A DNA stretch of 64,000 nt. It comes from Nonomuraea coxensis DSM 45129 (GTDB lineage: Bacteria; Actinomycetota; Actinomycetes; Streptosporangiales; Streptosporangiaceae). Numbering within the stretch: position 1 is the stretch's first letter; every line of letters begins with the position of its first letter. Made by a program: the position numbers and the translations under genes. The stretch is from assembly GCF_019397265.1 (NCBI RefSeq), contig NZ_CP068985.1, forward strand, positions 5,250,501 through 5,314,500. Reading direction: 5' to 3'. Shown piece after piece: positions 32,873-41,946 of the stretch. Under the pieces are notes generated by a model, which made no database searches, was not told the origin of the DNA, and worked only from the letters and a program-made list of their open reading frames with translations.

Positions 32873-35155
32873 TTGGGGCGCTCCGCAGGCACTCCGCTGA
32901 AGCCGGAAGACCCGCCGGCGATCGGGTCCTACGAGCTGGTCAGCCGTCTCGGCTCCGGCGGCATGGGGGTCGTCTACCTCGCCAAGGCCGCCGACGGCTC
33001 CCGGGTGGCGCTCAAGGCCATCAGGCGCGACTACACCGCCGACCCGGTCTACCGGGCGCGCTTCCACGAAGAGGTGTCCAACGCGCGCAAGGTCGCCTCG
33101 TTCTGCACGGCGCGGGTGCTCGACCACGGCGAGGACCGCGGCGTGCTCTACCTCGTCACCGAGTACATCGACGGCATCTCGCTGGAGGACCACCTCATCG
33201 AGCACGGCGCGCTGTCGCCGTCGGTGCTGCACTCCGCCGCCGTCGGCGTCGCCGCCGCGCTGACCGCCATCCACGCCGCCGGGCTCGTCCACCGCGACCT
33301 CAAGCCGGCCAACGTCATGCTGACGCTGGCCGGGCCGCGGGTCATCGACTTCGGGCTGGCCCGCTCGACGCACGTCAACGCCCGGCACACCAACGCCGGC
33401 ATGGTCATGGGCACGCCCGGCTGGATCGCTCCCGAGCAGGTCTTCGAGGGGCGCACCAGCCCGGCGGGCGACGTGTTCGCGTGGGGGTCGCTGATCGCGT
33501 ACGCGGGGCTCGGCGGGCATCCGTTCGGCGAGGGGGACGCCTACGTCATGGCGGCGCGGGCCCGTACGGCGCCGCCCGACCTGCGGGGCCTGCCCGCGCC
33601 GCTCGACCGGCTGGTGGCGGCGGCCATCCACCCCGACCCGTCGCGGCGGCCGACGGCGCGGCAACTGCTGCTGGAGCTGGTGGGCGCCTCCGACGAGCCC
33701 GCCGCCCAGCTCGCGGCCACCAAGCACCTGACGAACACCTGGAACGCCTCCGAGTTCGCCCCCCTCACCCAGGCGCCCGGCCCCCACGGACCCGCCCCGC
33801 ACGGACCCGGCGTCCCGGGACCCGGCGCCGCCGCACCTGGCGGGCAGGCACCTGGCGGGCAGGGGCCCGGCGCTGTGCCGCCGGCCGAGCGCACCGGCCC
33901 GGGGCCGTACGGGGTCCCGCTCGCGGAACGCACCGGCCCGGCCCCCGGCATGCAGCCGCCACCCGCCGAACGCACCGGCCCCACCCCCGGAAGCGCCCGA
34001 GGCCCCCACGTCCCTCCCCAGGGCACCCCGCCCTCTCAGATCCCGCAGCAGGGGTCCCCGGCGCAGCACATGCCGCCGGGGGGTTTGCCGCACTCGGACG
34101 GGCCCGTGCCGCACGGCGTGTCCGCGCCGCCCGCGTCCTCCCAGCATCCCGCGTCCTCCCCGCATCCCGGGGCCAGCTCGCATCCCGGGGCCTCCCCGCG
34201 TCCGGAGGTCTCCGCGCACCCTGGCGTGTCCGTGCCGCCGGTGCCGCCCGCCGAGCGGAGCGGGCCGGTGCCCGGCATGGCGCCACCGCCGCATGCCTCC
34301 GGGCAGGGGCAGGGCGGACGGCGGGGCCCGAGGCCGCCGGCGCCGGGCCGCGCCGGCGCTCCGCCGCACCCCGACCGCACCGGGCAGGTGCCGCACCCCG
34401 ACCGCACGGGGCCCGTACCGCACGTGGAGCGCACCGGGCCGGTGACGTACGGGGAGCGCGGTGGGCAGGGGCCGCGCGCCGACCGTACGGGGCCGGTGCC
34501 GCACGTGGAGCACACGGGGCCCATGCCGCGGGTGGACCGGACGGGGCCGGTGCCCGGGGGGATGGTGCCGCCGCATCAGACCGGGCAGATGCCGCTCCCC
34601 CGTCATCCGCGCGCCGGCCAGGGGCCGCTCCCGCATCACGCGACCACCGGGCAGGGGCCGTTGCCGGGGTACCCGCAGCCGCGCAGGAAGCGGAGCGTCG
34701 CCACCGGCTGCCTGACCGCGCTGGTGGTGGCGGCCGTCCTGCTGGTGCTGGTCCTGGCCGCTCTCGCGTGGCTGTTCCGCGGCCCGGAGGCGGGCGCCGA
34801 CGGTCAGGTGCAGGACGGCAAGCTGAGGTTCGCCGTGACCGGCACGACGTGCCCGAAGCCGGCGAAGGCGGCCACGAGGCGCACCTGCCGGGTCGGCGTC
34901 CAGGTGGACAACGTGGGGCCCGACGCCCGCGTGCTCTATCCGGGCCAGCAGAAGCTGGTCGGCGCGGACGACGCCGTGCACGGCGGGGTCAAGCTGCTCG
35001 ACGCCGCCGGCAGGGAGATCACCCCGATCCGGATCGAGTCGGGCGGGGCGTTCACCGGGACGCTGGTGTTCGACCTGCCGAGGAAGAGCAAGCCCGTCGG
35101 CCTGGAGGCGCACGACTCGGGCCTCAGCTCCGGCGCGCGCATCACGTTCGTCTGA
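32873..35155 (+). CDS. Receptor-type Ser/Thr protein kinase with RTGP-repeat linker and extracytoplasmic domain
   Basis: A 760-residue PknB-family kinase starting at TTG 32873. Kinase domain (about 17-270): glycine loop LGSGGMGVVYLA, VAI/K lysine in VALKAI, catalytic loop HRDLKPANV, DFG in VIDFGLARS, and IAPEQ. A long Pro/Gly/His linker (about 300-600) contains about ten copies of [AED]RTGP (as ERTGP, DRTGP). TM helix at about 608-632; extracytoplasmic domain (about 640-760) resembles small immunoglobulin-like DUF4352 folds (LRFAVTGTTCPKPAK). It has no PASTA repeats, so it probably does not sense muropeptides. Monocistronic; ligand and substrates unknown. Confidence 0.92.
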   Translation: MGRSAGTPLKPEDPPAIGSYELVSRLGSGGMGVVYLAKAADGSRVALKAIRRDYTADPVYRARFHEEVSNARKVASFCTARVLDHGEDRGVLYLVTEYIDGISLEDHLIEHGALSPSVLHSAAVGVAAALTAIHAAGLVHRDLKPANVMLTLAGPRVIDFGLARSTHVNARHTNAGMVMGTPGWIAPEQVFEGRTSPAGDVFAWGSLIAYAGLGGHPFGEGDAYVMAARARTAPPDLRGLPAPLDRLVAAAIHPDPSRRPTARQLLLELVGASDEPAAQLAATKHLTNTWNASEFAPLTQAPGPHGPAPHGPGVPGPGAAAPGGQAPGGQGPGAVPPAERTGPGPYGVPLAERTGPAPGMQPPPAERTGPTPGSARGPHVPPQGTPPSQIPQQGSPAQHMPPGGLPHSDGPVPHGVSAPPASSQHPASSPHPGASSHPGASPRPEVSAHPGVSVPPVPPAERSGPVPGMAPPPHASGQGQGGRRGPRPPAPGRAGAPPHPDRTGQVPHPDRTGPVPHVERTGPVTYGERGGQGPRADRTGPVPHVEHTGPMPRVDRTGPVPGGMVPPHQTGQMPLPRHPRAGQGPLPHHATTGQGPLPGYPQPRRKRSVATGCLTALVVAAVLLVLVLAALAWLFRGPEAGADGQVQDGKLRFAVTGTTCPKPAKAATRRTCRVGVQVDNVGPDARVLYPGQQKLVGADDAVHGGVKLLDAAGREITPIRIESGGAFTGTLVFDLPRKSKPVGLEAHDSGLSSGARITFV

Positions 35156-35186
35156 GCCGCCGGGCCCGGGGCCGCCGCCGGAACCG

Positions 35187-36092
35187 TCAGAAGCCCTCCG
35201 ACGGGGAGACCCGGCCTTCCAGGGGGGCGCCTTCGGCGAAGCGGCGTACGTTGTCCTCGACCCGCTCGGCCAGGGTGCGCCAGTAGGCGGCGCGCGGGTT
35301 CGCGCTGTGCGGCGTGATGAGGACGTTGTCCATCGTCCAGAGCGGGTGCCCGTCGGGCAGCGGCTCGGGGTCGGTGACGTCGAGGGCGGCCCCGCCGATG
35401 CGGCCCTCGCGGAGCGCGGCCACCAGGTCGTCGGTGACGACGAGGGCGCCGCGGGCGACGTTCACCAGCCAGGCGCCGGGGCGCATGAGCGCGAACTCGC
35501 GCGCCCCGAACATGCCGCGGGTGCGGGGCGTGAGCGGCGCGGCGACCACGACGTAGTCGGCCTCGGGCAGCGCCTCGCGGAAGCGGTCGCGGGGCAGGAT
35601 CCGGGCCGCGCCGGGCGCGTCGCCGCGGTCGGTGACGGCGATCACCGGGCAGCCGAACGGTTCCAGCAGCCGCGTGAGCGCCCGACCGATGCCGCCGTGA
35701 CCGACGACGGCGACGGTCGAGCCGGCGAACAGCGCCGAACCGTCCGGGCTCCAGGTCGTGGCCCTGGCGTACCGGTGCAGCTCGCGGGCGGCGGCCAGCA
35801 TGAGCGCGAGGGCGTGCTCGGCGACCTGCGGGCCGTACGAGCCCGTGGCGGCGGTGAAGACCGGCTCGTCGGTGATCACGCCGGCGGCGGCCATGCGCTC
35901 GACGCCCGCGTTCGGCAGTTGCACCCACCGGATCCGCTCGCCGATCATGCGGCGCAGCTCGCCGGGGTCGCCGCTGCCGTAGTAGACGAGCGCCTCGGCC
36001 TCCTCCAGCGGCACGACCCGCCCGCCGCCGCGGCGGACGGCCTCGACGAGGGCGGGCACGGGCTCGGGGCCGACGTGGACGGCGACGGTCAT
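35187..36092 (-). CDS. D-isomer-specific 2-hydroxyacid dehydrogenase
   Basis: A 301-residue NAD(P)-dependent dehydrogenase. The Rossmann motif VAVVGHGGIGRALTRLL (about 135-151) is followed by the catalytic Arg in LVNVARGALVVTD, the Glu in DVTDPEPLPDGHPLW and the His in LITPHSANP. AGGAGGAATTCC before the ATG is nearly ideal. It lies 31 bp downstream of the KdgK-like kinase on the same strand, so the pair is probably an operon for sugar acids; a hydroxypyruvate/glyoxylate-type or 2-keto-gluconate-type reductase is plausible. The substrate cannot be fixed from sequence. Confidence 0.9.
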   Translation of the reverse strand: MTVAVHVGPEPVPALVEAVRRGGGRVVPLEEAEALVYYGSGDPGELRRMIGERIRWVQLPNAGVERMAAAGVITDEPVFTAATGSYGPQVAEHALALMLAAARELHRYARATTWSPDGSALFAGSTVAVVGHGGIGRALTRLLEPFGCPVIAVTDRGDAPGAARILPRDRFREALPEADYVVVAAPLTPRTRGMFGAREFALMRPGAWLVNVARGALVVTDDLVAALREGRIGGAALDVTDPEPLPDGHPLWTMDNVLITPHSANPRAAYWRTLAERVEDNVRRFAEGAPLEGRVSPSEGF

Positions 36093-36123
36093 CGGAATTC
36101 CTCCTGGTCGTACGTGGACGGGC

Positions 36124-37038
36124 TCAGCGGTGGACGGTCTCGCCCGAGGAGGCGAACGCGGCCAGCGCCCGGTCCAGGCCGTCCCGGTCGGGCAGCCCGG
36201 AGGTGTCGTCCGCGCACTGCACGACCAGTGCCGCCACGGCCGCCGCCTCGCGCAGGCAGACCTCGTGGGGCTCTCCGCGCAGCAGCCCCGACAGGAACCC
36301 GGCCGCGAACGCGTCCCCGGCCCCCACCGGATCGGTCACGGGCACCGGGAACGCCTCCTGCCGCACTCCCGCGCAGCTCGCCGACTTGTCGCGGTGCTTG
36401 ACCACGGCCAGCCCCGGCAGCCCTGCGGGGTCCACGCCGAGCAGCTCCAGCTCGTCCTCGCCGGCGAACACCACGTCGGCGCGGGCCATGAGGGGCGCGA
36501 CGCGCTCGCGCCACAGCTCGGGCGGGCCGAGCTTGAGGCGGACGTTGGGGTCGAAGGAGACCGTCGCGCCCGCCTCGCGGGCCAGGTCGAGCAGGCGGAG
36601 CGTGGCCAGGTGCGCCGAGCCGGACAACATGGGCGTGATGCCGGTGACGTGGACGAGCCGGGCGCCGCTCACCATCTCGGGCGTCAGCTCGCCGGGTGCG
36701 AGGCGGGAGGCGGCCGAGCCGGCGCGGTAGTAGTGGACGTCGATGGCCCTCGCCGGATGGCTGTCGCGCAGCAGCAGCCCGGTGGGGGCGTGCGGGTCGA
36801 CGACGACATGTCGGGTGTCGATGCCCTCGGCGCGCAGCATGGCCAGCACCGACCTGCCGGCCGGGTCGGCGCCGACCCGGCCGAGCCAGCGGGCCTCGTG
36901 GCCGAGCCGGGCCAGGCCGGCGGCGACGTTGGACTCGGCGCCGGCGATCGAGCGGCGGAAGGAGGTGGCGCGCTCCAGGGGGACGCCGGGCTCGGCCAGC
37001 ATGAGCAGCATCGCCTCGCCGCAGACCACGACGCTCAC
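36124..37038 (-). CDS. kdgK: PfkB-family kinase, probably 2-keto-3-deoxygluconate kinase
   Basis: About 304 residues. I place the start at GTG 37038 (product MSVVVCGEAMLLML), with AAGG 7 bp upstream; ATG 37080 would add 14 atypical residues. PfkB signatures: AGAESNVAAGLARLG near the N-terminus and the catalytic DPVGAGDAFAAGFLSG near the C-terminus. The order GEAM...ERATSFRRSIAGAESNVA is that of KDG kinases. Its product, KDPG, would be cleaved by the Eda encoded at 24360. It leads the downstream hydroxyacid dehydrogenase. Ribokinase-like alternatives cannot be excluded. Confidence 0.85.
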   Translation of the reverse strand: MSVVVCGEAMLLMLAEPGVPLERATSFRRSIAGAESNVAAGLARLGHEARWLGRVGADPAGRSVLAMLRAEGIDTRHVVVDPHAPTGLLLRDSHPARAIDVHYYRAGSAASRLAPGELTPEMVSGARLVHVTGITPMLSGSAHLATLRLLDLAREAGATVSFDPNVRLKLGPPELWRERVAPLMARADVVFAGEDELELLGVDPAGLPGLAVVKHRDKSASCAGVRQEAFPVPVTDPVGAGDAFAAGFLSGLLRGEPHEVCLREAAAVAALVVQCADDTSGLPDRDGLDRALAAFASSGETVHR

Positions 37039-37185
37039 GGCTGGGCCTTCTCGGGTGACCGGTGGATCATGCGTCCCCATCGTAGTGCGAGATCGCCTTC
37101 GCCAATCGGGCAAGGGTGTCATCCAGATGCGTCCGTCACCCGTCTACCCTGAGCAACTTTCGGTTCGGGAACGGGGCTGGAGCGT

Positions 37186-38385
37186 GTGAGGCGTCCATTC
37201 ATCATCCTGCTGGCCGCCAACGCCCTCTCCGTCACCGGCACCATGCTGTGCGTCCTCGCCGTGCCATGGTTCGTGCTGGAGACCACGGGCAGCGCGGCGC
37301 TCACCGGCCTGGCGGCGTTCGCGACGACGCTGCCCGTGGTCGTCGCGGCGGCGTTCGGCGGGACGCTGGTGGACCGGCTGGGCTTCCACCGGGCGAGCAT
37401 GGCGTCGGACCTGATGAGCGGGCTCGTCGTGCTGGCCGTGCCGCTGCTGGCGCAGGGCTCGGGGCTGTCGTACCCGCTGCTGCTGGCGCTGCTGTTCCTG
37501 CGCTGGCTCACGGCCACGCCCGGCGAGACGGCGCGCAAGGCGATGCTGCCGGAGCTGGCGGCGCTCGGGCGGGTGCCGATCGAGCGGGCGGCGGCGGCCT
37601 ACGACGGGGTCTACCGCGGGGCCGCGATGGTCGGCGCCCCGCTGGCCGGGGTGCTGATCGTCTGGCTCGGCACGCACGCGCTGCTCGTCGTGGACGGCGT
37701 CACGTTCCTGCTGTCGGCGGCCCTGGTGGGCACGCTGCCGCGGCCGGATCCCGGCGACGCCGCGCGGCCCGGCGGCGGTGACGGCTATCTGCGGGGGCTG
37801 CGGACCGGGTTCGCCTTCCTGTGGCGTGACCGGCTGCAGCTCAGCGCCACCGGGATGCTCGTGGTGGTGAACATGCTGGACACGGGCGTCACGCAGGTGC
37901 TGCTGGCCCTGTACGCCAGGGACGTGGCGGGCGACCCGCGCGCGTTCGGCCTGCTGGCGGGGTCGGTGGCGGCGGGCGCGCTGGCCGGGACCGTCGCCTA
38001 CGCCGCCGCCGGCGGCCGGCTGCCCCGCAGGCTGACGTACGGGGTGGCGTTCCTGCTGGCCGGGGTGCCACGGGTGCTGGTGCTGGCCCTGGACGTGCCG
38101 CTGCCGGTGGCCGTCGGGGTGGCGCTGGCCTCGGGCTTCGCCGCGGGCGCGATCAACCCGATCCTGGGCGTGCTGCAGTACGACCGGATCCCGCAGGTGC
38201 TGCGGGCCCGGGTCATCGGGGCGATGGCGGCCGCCGCGTACGCGGCCATGCCGGTGGGCGGGCTGCTGGCCGGGGCGCTGACGGAGCTGGCCGGGCTCCG
38301 TGCCGCCCTGCTCGCCTTCACCTGCGTCTATGTGCTGGTCTCGCTGCCGCCGTTCGTCGGCAGGGCCTGGCGCGAGCTCGGCTGA
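37186..38385 (+). CDS. MFS transporter (MFS_3/enterobactin-exporter-like)
   Basis: A 399-residue membrane protein with 12 predicted TM helices, starting at GTG 37186. N-terminal motifs FIILLAANALSVTGTMLCVLAVPWFVLETTGS and the loop AAFGGTLVDRLGF match the MFS group of drug and siderophore exporters. It has no metabolic operon partner: the divergent gene is the KdgK-like kinase, and its last 58 bp overlap the 3' end of a convergent PfkB gene. The substrate is unknown. Confidence 0.88.
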   Translation: MRRPFIILLAANALSVTGTMLCVLAVPWFVLETTGSAALTGLAAFATTLPVVVAAAFGGTLVDRLGFHRASMASDLMSGLVVLAVPLLAQGSGLSYPLLLALLFLRWLTATPGETARKAMLPELAALGRVPIERAAAAYDGVYRGAAMVGAPLAGVLIVWLGTHALLVVDGVTFLLSAALVGTLPRPDPGDAARPGGGDGYLRGLRTGFAFLWRDRLQLSATGMLVVVNMLDTGVTQVLLALYARDVAGDPRAFGLLAGSVAAGALAGTVAYAAAGGRLPRRLTYGVAFLLAGVPRVLVLALDVPLPVAVGVALASGFAAGAINPILGVLQYDRIPQVLRARVIGAMAAAAYAAMPVGGLLAGALTELAGLRAALLAFTCVYVLVSLPPFVGRAWRELG

Positions 38386-39272
38386 CCCGGGCGCGGGCCG
38401 GTCGCCGCCCGCCGCAGCAGCAGTTTCTCGGTGATCGGCGACTCGTGGGTGCCGGGCACGGTGCACGCGTGGGCCCCCGCGACGGCCCCGAGCCGGACGC
38501 ACTCCTCCAGCGGCCGGCCGCGCAGCGTGCCGTACAGGAAGCCGGAGACGAACGCGTCGCCCGCGCCGTTGCTGTCGGCGACCGGCCCCGGCAGCGGCTG
38601 CGCGGGGAAGTCCCGCACCTCGCCGGAGTCGCGGGTCAGCACGAGACAGCCGTCCGCGCCGCGGGTGCAGACCACGGTGCGGGCGCGGCCCCCGGCGAGG
38701 ATGCCGCGCATCGCCGCGGCCGGGTCGGGCAGCGCCACGGCCGACAGGAACACCAGGTCGGAGCGGTGGGCGAAGTCCTTGTGGTAGTCGTCGGCGCCGT
38801 TCCAGTCGTGCAGGTCGGTGGAGATCGGCACGCCGTCGAGGTCGTCGTAGAGGTGGCGGCAGAAGTCGGTGAGGGAGACGTGCACGTGGCGGGCGCGGAC
38901 GCCGGCGTAGGTCTCCTTCGGCAGCCGCTCCCCCGGCGTGGCCTTGGCGTCGAAGAAGGAGGTGCGCCGGCCGTCGGGACCGACGAGCAGCACGCTCCTG
39001 CGGGTGCCGGCCTCGGCCCGGCCGTAGGAGCAGGCGAGGCCGCGCAGCGCGTGCCGGACCAGCGCCCCCTGCGGGTCGTCGCCGATCAGGTCGGCGAAGG
39101 CGACGTCGAGGCCGAGGGCGTGGCAGCCGAGCGCCACGCCCGCCCCGGTGTTGCCGATGCGGTCGACGACCGGCGGCACCTGGTAGGAGTCGCGGTAGGG
39201 CAGCGGCAGCTCCGGGACGTAGACGGTGGTGTCGACGCCGGCGCCGCCGAGGACGAGGACGTCGCGGGTCAC
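38328..39272 (-). CDS. PfkB-family carbohydrate or nucleoside kinase
   Basis: About 314 residues, starting at GTG 39272 in a GTGA overlap with the LacI-type gene. The N-terminal signature VLVLGGAGVDTTVYVPELP, the RIGNTGAGVALGCHALG region and the C-terminal ADSNGAGDAFVSGFLYG (catalytic Asp) are intact. The sugar is not evident. Coupled translation with a LacI regulator suggests that it phosphorylates the regulator's inducer or a related sugar. The C-terminal 19 codons overlap, antisense, the end of the MFS gene. The open frame to 40013 is a shadow of the LacI gene. Confidence 0.9.
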   Translation of the reverse strand: MTRDVLVLGGAGVDTTVYVPELPLPYRDSYQVPPVVDRIGNTGAGVALGCHALGLDVAFADLIGDDPQGALVRHALRGLACSYGRAEAGTRRSVLLVGPDGRRTSFFDAKATPGERLPKETYAGVRARHVHVSLTDFCRHLYDDLDGVPISTDLHDWNGADDYHKDFAHRSDLVFLSAVALPDPAAAMRGILAGGRARTVVCTRGADGCLVLTRDSGEVRDFPAQPLPGPVADSNGAGDAFVSGFLYGTLRGRPLEECVRLGAVAGAHACTVPGTHESPITEKLLLRRAATGPRPGQPSSRQALPTNGGSETST

Positions 39273-40294
39273 CGGTTGACCAGCGGGCCTGAGCCGGTGG
39301 AGCCGCGGACCACGAGCTCGGGCTGGAAGATCAGCTCGACGTGCCTGGCGGGCGCGCCGTTGACCTCCTCCAGCAGCGTCTGCACCGCCGCCGAGGCCAT
39401 CGCGCCTATCGGCTTGCGCACCGTCGTCAGCGGCGGGTCGGTGAACGCGATGAGCGGCGAGTCGTCGAACCCGACCACCGACACCTCGCCGGGCACCGCG
39501 AGCCCCTTCTCCCTGCACGCGCGGATCGCGCCGAGCGCCATGAGGTCGCTGGCGCACACGATGCCGGTGCAGCCGCGCGCCAGCAGCTGCGCGGCCGCCG
39601 CCTGGCCGCCCTCCACCGAGAACAGCGAGTGCGCGATCAGGTCGTCGACGTCGGTCGCGCCGAGGAGCTGCGCCATCGTCTGCTTGTATCCCTCGATCTT
39701 CCTGATCACCGGGACGAACCTGCGCGGGCCGAGCGCCAGCCCGATGCGCTCGTGCCCGAGGTCGACCAGGTGCTGCACGGACAGCCGGGCCGCCATGCGG
39801 TCGTCGGGCGAGATGAAGGGCGCGTCGATGCGCTCGCTGTAGCCGTCGACCAGCACGATCGGCAGGCCGCGATCGGTGAGGCGGGTGTAGCGGTCCATCC
39901 TCGCGGTGGTGTCGGCGTGCAGCCCGGAGACGAACACGATGCCGCTCACCCCGCGGTCGACCAGCAGCTCGGTGAACTCGTCCTCGGGCGCGCCGCCGGG
40001 GAGCTGGGTGCACAGCACGGGCGTGTAGCCGTGCTGGGTCAGCGCCTTCTCGATGGCCTGCGCGAACGCCGGGAAGATCGGGTTGTCCAGCTCGGGCGTC
40101 ACCAGGCCGACCAGCCCGTTGCTGCGCTGGCGCAGGCGGGGCGGGCGTTCGTAGCCCATGAGGTCGAGCGCGGTCATGACCGCCTGGCGGGTGGTCGAGG
40201 AGACCCCTGGCTTGCCGTTGAGCACCCGGCTGACGGTGGCCTCGCTCACCCCGGCCTGGGCGGCGATGTCGGCGAGACGAGGGCGACCGTTCAT
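39269..40294 (-). CDS. LacI-family transcriptional regulator
   Basis: A 341-residue LacI/GalR protein starting at ATG 40294. HTH and hinge: RLADIAAQAGVSEATVSRVLNGKPGVS (about 5-31), followed by a periplasmic-binding-like domain (VGLVTPELDNPIFPAFAQAIE, VGFDDSPLIAFTDPPLTTV). It forms a bicistron with a PfkB kinase and is divergent from a sugar-importer ATPase gene. The A/T-rich 300-bp gap has two GCAAG words 11 bp apart, and similar words occur at the alpha-glucosidase promoter near 55500, so one of these may be its operator. Confidence 0.95.
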   Translation of the reverse strand: MNGRPRLADIAAQAGVSEATVSRVLNGKPGVSSTTRQAVMTALDLMGYERPPRLRQRSNGLVGLVTPELDNPIFPAFAQAIEKALTQHGYTPVLCTQLPGGAPEDEFTELLVDRGVSGIVFVSGLHADTTARMDRYTRLTDRGLPIVLVDGYSERIDAPFISPDDRMAARLSVQHLVDLGHERIGLALGPRRFVPVIRKIEGYKQTMAQLLGATDVDDLIAHSLFSVEGGQAAAAQLLARGCTGIVCASDLMALGAIRACREKGLAVPGEVSVVGFDDSPLIAFTDPPLTTVRKPIGAMASAAVQTLLEEVNGAPARHVELIFQPELVVRGSTGSGPLVNR

Positions 40295-40594
40295 GTGAGC
40301 TACTTTACTTTCCACCCTGCCGCCGAATCCGCTGCTCCGGGGGACAGCCAGAGCGGGCGCGAGCCCGTCTCCACCTGACGTCCCGACCATGAAAGCCGTT
40401 TCCGTAACTTTACGCAAGCCTTTTGCAAGCATCGGTAATCCGGAAATATCAGCCTTCGGACGCCCAAAACTCCGGGCCGAAACGCCTCGGACGGAGATTC
40501 TTTATGTCAAGGGTGGACATCCAGCGTTAAGGCGCGATGTACTACCTCATCAATCCGTCTTGTCACAGGTGACACGCGCGCAAGGTGCAGGCCC
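40295..40594. promoter_or_regulatory. Divergent LacI / ABC ATPase control region
   Basis: This 300-bp gap is clearly A/T-richer than its neighbours. TACGCAAGCC and TTTTGCAAGC lie back to back at 40411-40430, a 10-11 bp direct repeat of the GCAAG core that LacI-type sugar regulators often recognise. An open frame at 40389-40598 lacks codon bias and I do not accept it. I see no RNA gene. Confidence 0.45.
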
Positions 40595-41881
40595 ATGAGC
40601 TCGGTCGTTCTCGACAACGTGACCAAGGTGTATCCGGGCGACTACCTGGCCGTCGACCGGCTGAGCCTGCGGGCTGAAGACGGCGAGTTCCTCGTCCTCC
40701 TGGGCCCCTCAGGCTGCGGCAAGTCGACGTTGTTACGGATGATCGCCGGCCTGGAGGCCATCACCGAAGGGGAGCTGTGGCTGGACGGCCAGCTCGCCAA
40801 CCATCTGCCGCCGCGTGACCGCGACGTGGCCATGGTCTTCCAGAACGGCGCCCTTTACCCCCACCGTACCGTGCGCGGCAACATCGCCTTCCCCTTGGAG
40901 ATCGCGAAGTCCGACCCGGCTCTCGTGCGCGAGCGCGTGACGGAGCTGTCGAAGGTGCTGCACATCGACGAGACGCTGGAGCGCCGCCCCGGCACCCTGT
41001 CCGGCGGGCAGCGGCAGCGCGTGGCGATGGGCCGGGCGATCGTCCGGCAGCCGAAGCTGTTCCTCATGGACGAGCCGCTGTCCAACCTGGACGCGGGCAT
41101 GCGCACCGAGCTGCGCATGGAGATCTCCGCGCTGGTCAGGTCGCTCGGCGTCACCACGATCTACGTGACCCACGACCAGGTGGAGGCCCTGACGCTGGCC
41201 GACCGCATCGCGATCCTGAATCGCGGGGTCCTCCAGGACGTCGGCACGCCGTCCCAGATTTACAACGATCCAGCGACCGCCTTCGTGGCCGCCTTCCTCA
41301 ACTCCCAGCAGTTGAACCTGTTGGCGGCCACGGTCAGGACGCCGCAGAACCAGTACGTGCTGCTCGACTTCGGCCCGCACCGGCTCACGATGCCCTGGAG
41401 CGATCCCAGGGCGTACGCCATCTCGCAGCACACCGGCGGGCACGTCCTGGTCGGCATGCGGCCCGACGGGCTCGCGCCGGTGCCGGAGTCGTACGAGGGG
41501 CCGTCGTTCTTCGGGCGGGTGCGGGCGCTGGAGTATCACGGGCACGAGTGGATGGCGTACCTGGAGTGCGGCATGCCCGCCGTCCCGGTGCCCGAGCCGC
41601 CGGACCCGAGCCGGCGGCGGGCCCAGGGCGCCAAGAGCGGCCCCGGCGGGCTGTCGGGCCTGATGCGCCGCATGTTCGCCCCTGTCCAGGAGGTGGAGCC
41701 CCAGGAGCAGGAGCGCGTCGGCAGCGCGGGCAGCGGCATCCACCGCCGCGCGGACCTCATCGTCCGGCTCGGCAACCGCCCGGTCTGGCGCGCGGGCGAC
41801 GCCGCCAAGGTCGCGGTGGACCTCTCGCGCATCATGATCTTCCGGCCGGACGGCGCCCGCATCGACCCGCCCCGCCGCTGA
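40595..41881 (+). CDS. Sugar-importer ABC ATPase (MsiK/UgpC/MalK type), with no membrane partners
   Basis: A 428-residue ATPase. Walker A GPSGCGKST (about 38-46), Q-loop FQNGALYPH, signature LSGGQRQR, Walker B LFLMDEPLSNLD, switch VTHDQVEA, then the MalK-type TOBE/OB regulatory domain (about 240-428). The OB domain has an unusual Pro/Arg/Gly-rich insertion (about 328-385) before RRADLIVRLGNRP. No permease or binding-protein gene is adjacent, as for MsiK, which energises several sugar importers. A LacI gene is divergent. With the MalG-type permease in this window reduced to a stump at 55398, its partners must be elsewhere. Confidence 0.9.
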   Translation: MSSVVLDNVTKVYPGDYLAVDRLSLRAEDGEFLVLLGPSGCGKSTLLRMIAGLEAITEGELWLDGQLANHLPPRDRDVAMVFQNGALYPHRTVRGNIAFPLEIAKSDPALVRERVTELSKVLHIDETLERRPGTLSGGQRQRVAMGRAIVRQPKLFLMDEPLSNLDAGMRTELRMEISALVRSLGVTTIYVTHDQVEALTLADRIAILNRGVLQDVGTPSQIYNDPATAFVAAFLNSQQLNLLAATVRTPQNQYVLLDFGPHRLTMPWSDPRAYAISQHTGGHVLVGMRPDGLAPVPESYEGPSFFGRVRALEYHGHEWMAYLECGMPAVPVPEPPDPSRRRAQGAKSGPGGLSGLMRRMFAPVQEVEPQEQERVGSAGSGIHRRADLIVRLGNRPVWRAGDAAKVAVDLSRIMIFRPDGARIDPPRR

Positions 41882-41946
41882 CGCCGGCGGGTCGCGGACC
41901 CGGCCCCAGCGGGGGGCCGTTGCCCTCGATCGGCATGCCGCCGGGG

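Noticed and set aside
40389..40598. 69-codon frame ending in an ATGA overlap with the sugar ABC ATPase gene
   Set aside because: Its third codon positions are not G/C-rich, unlike real genes here, and it lies across the A/T-rich control region with repeat words. The overlap is probably chance.
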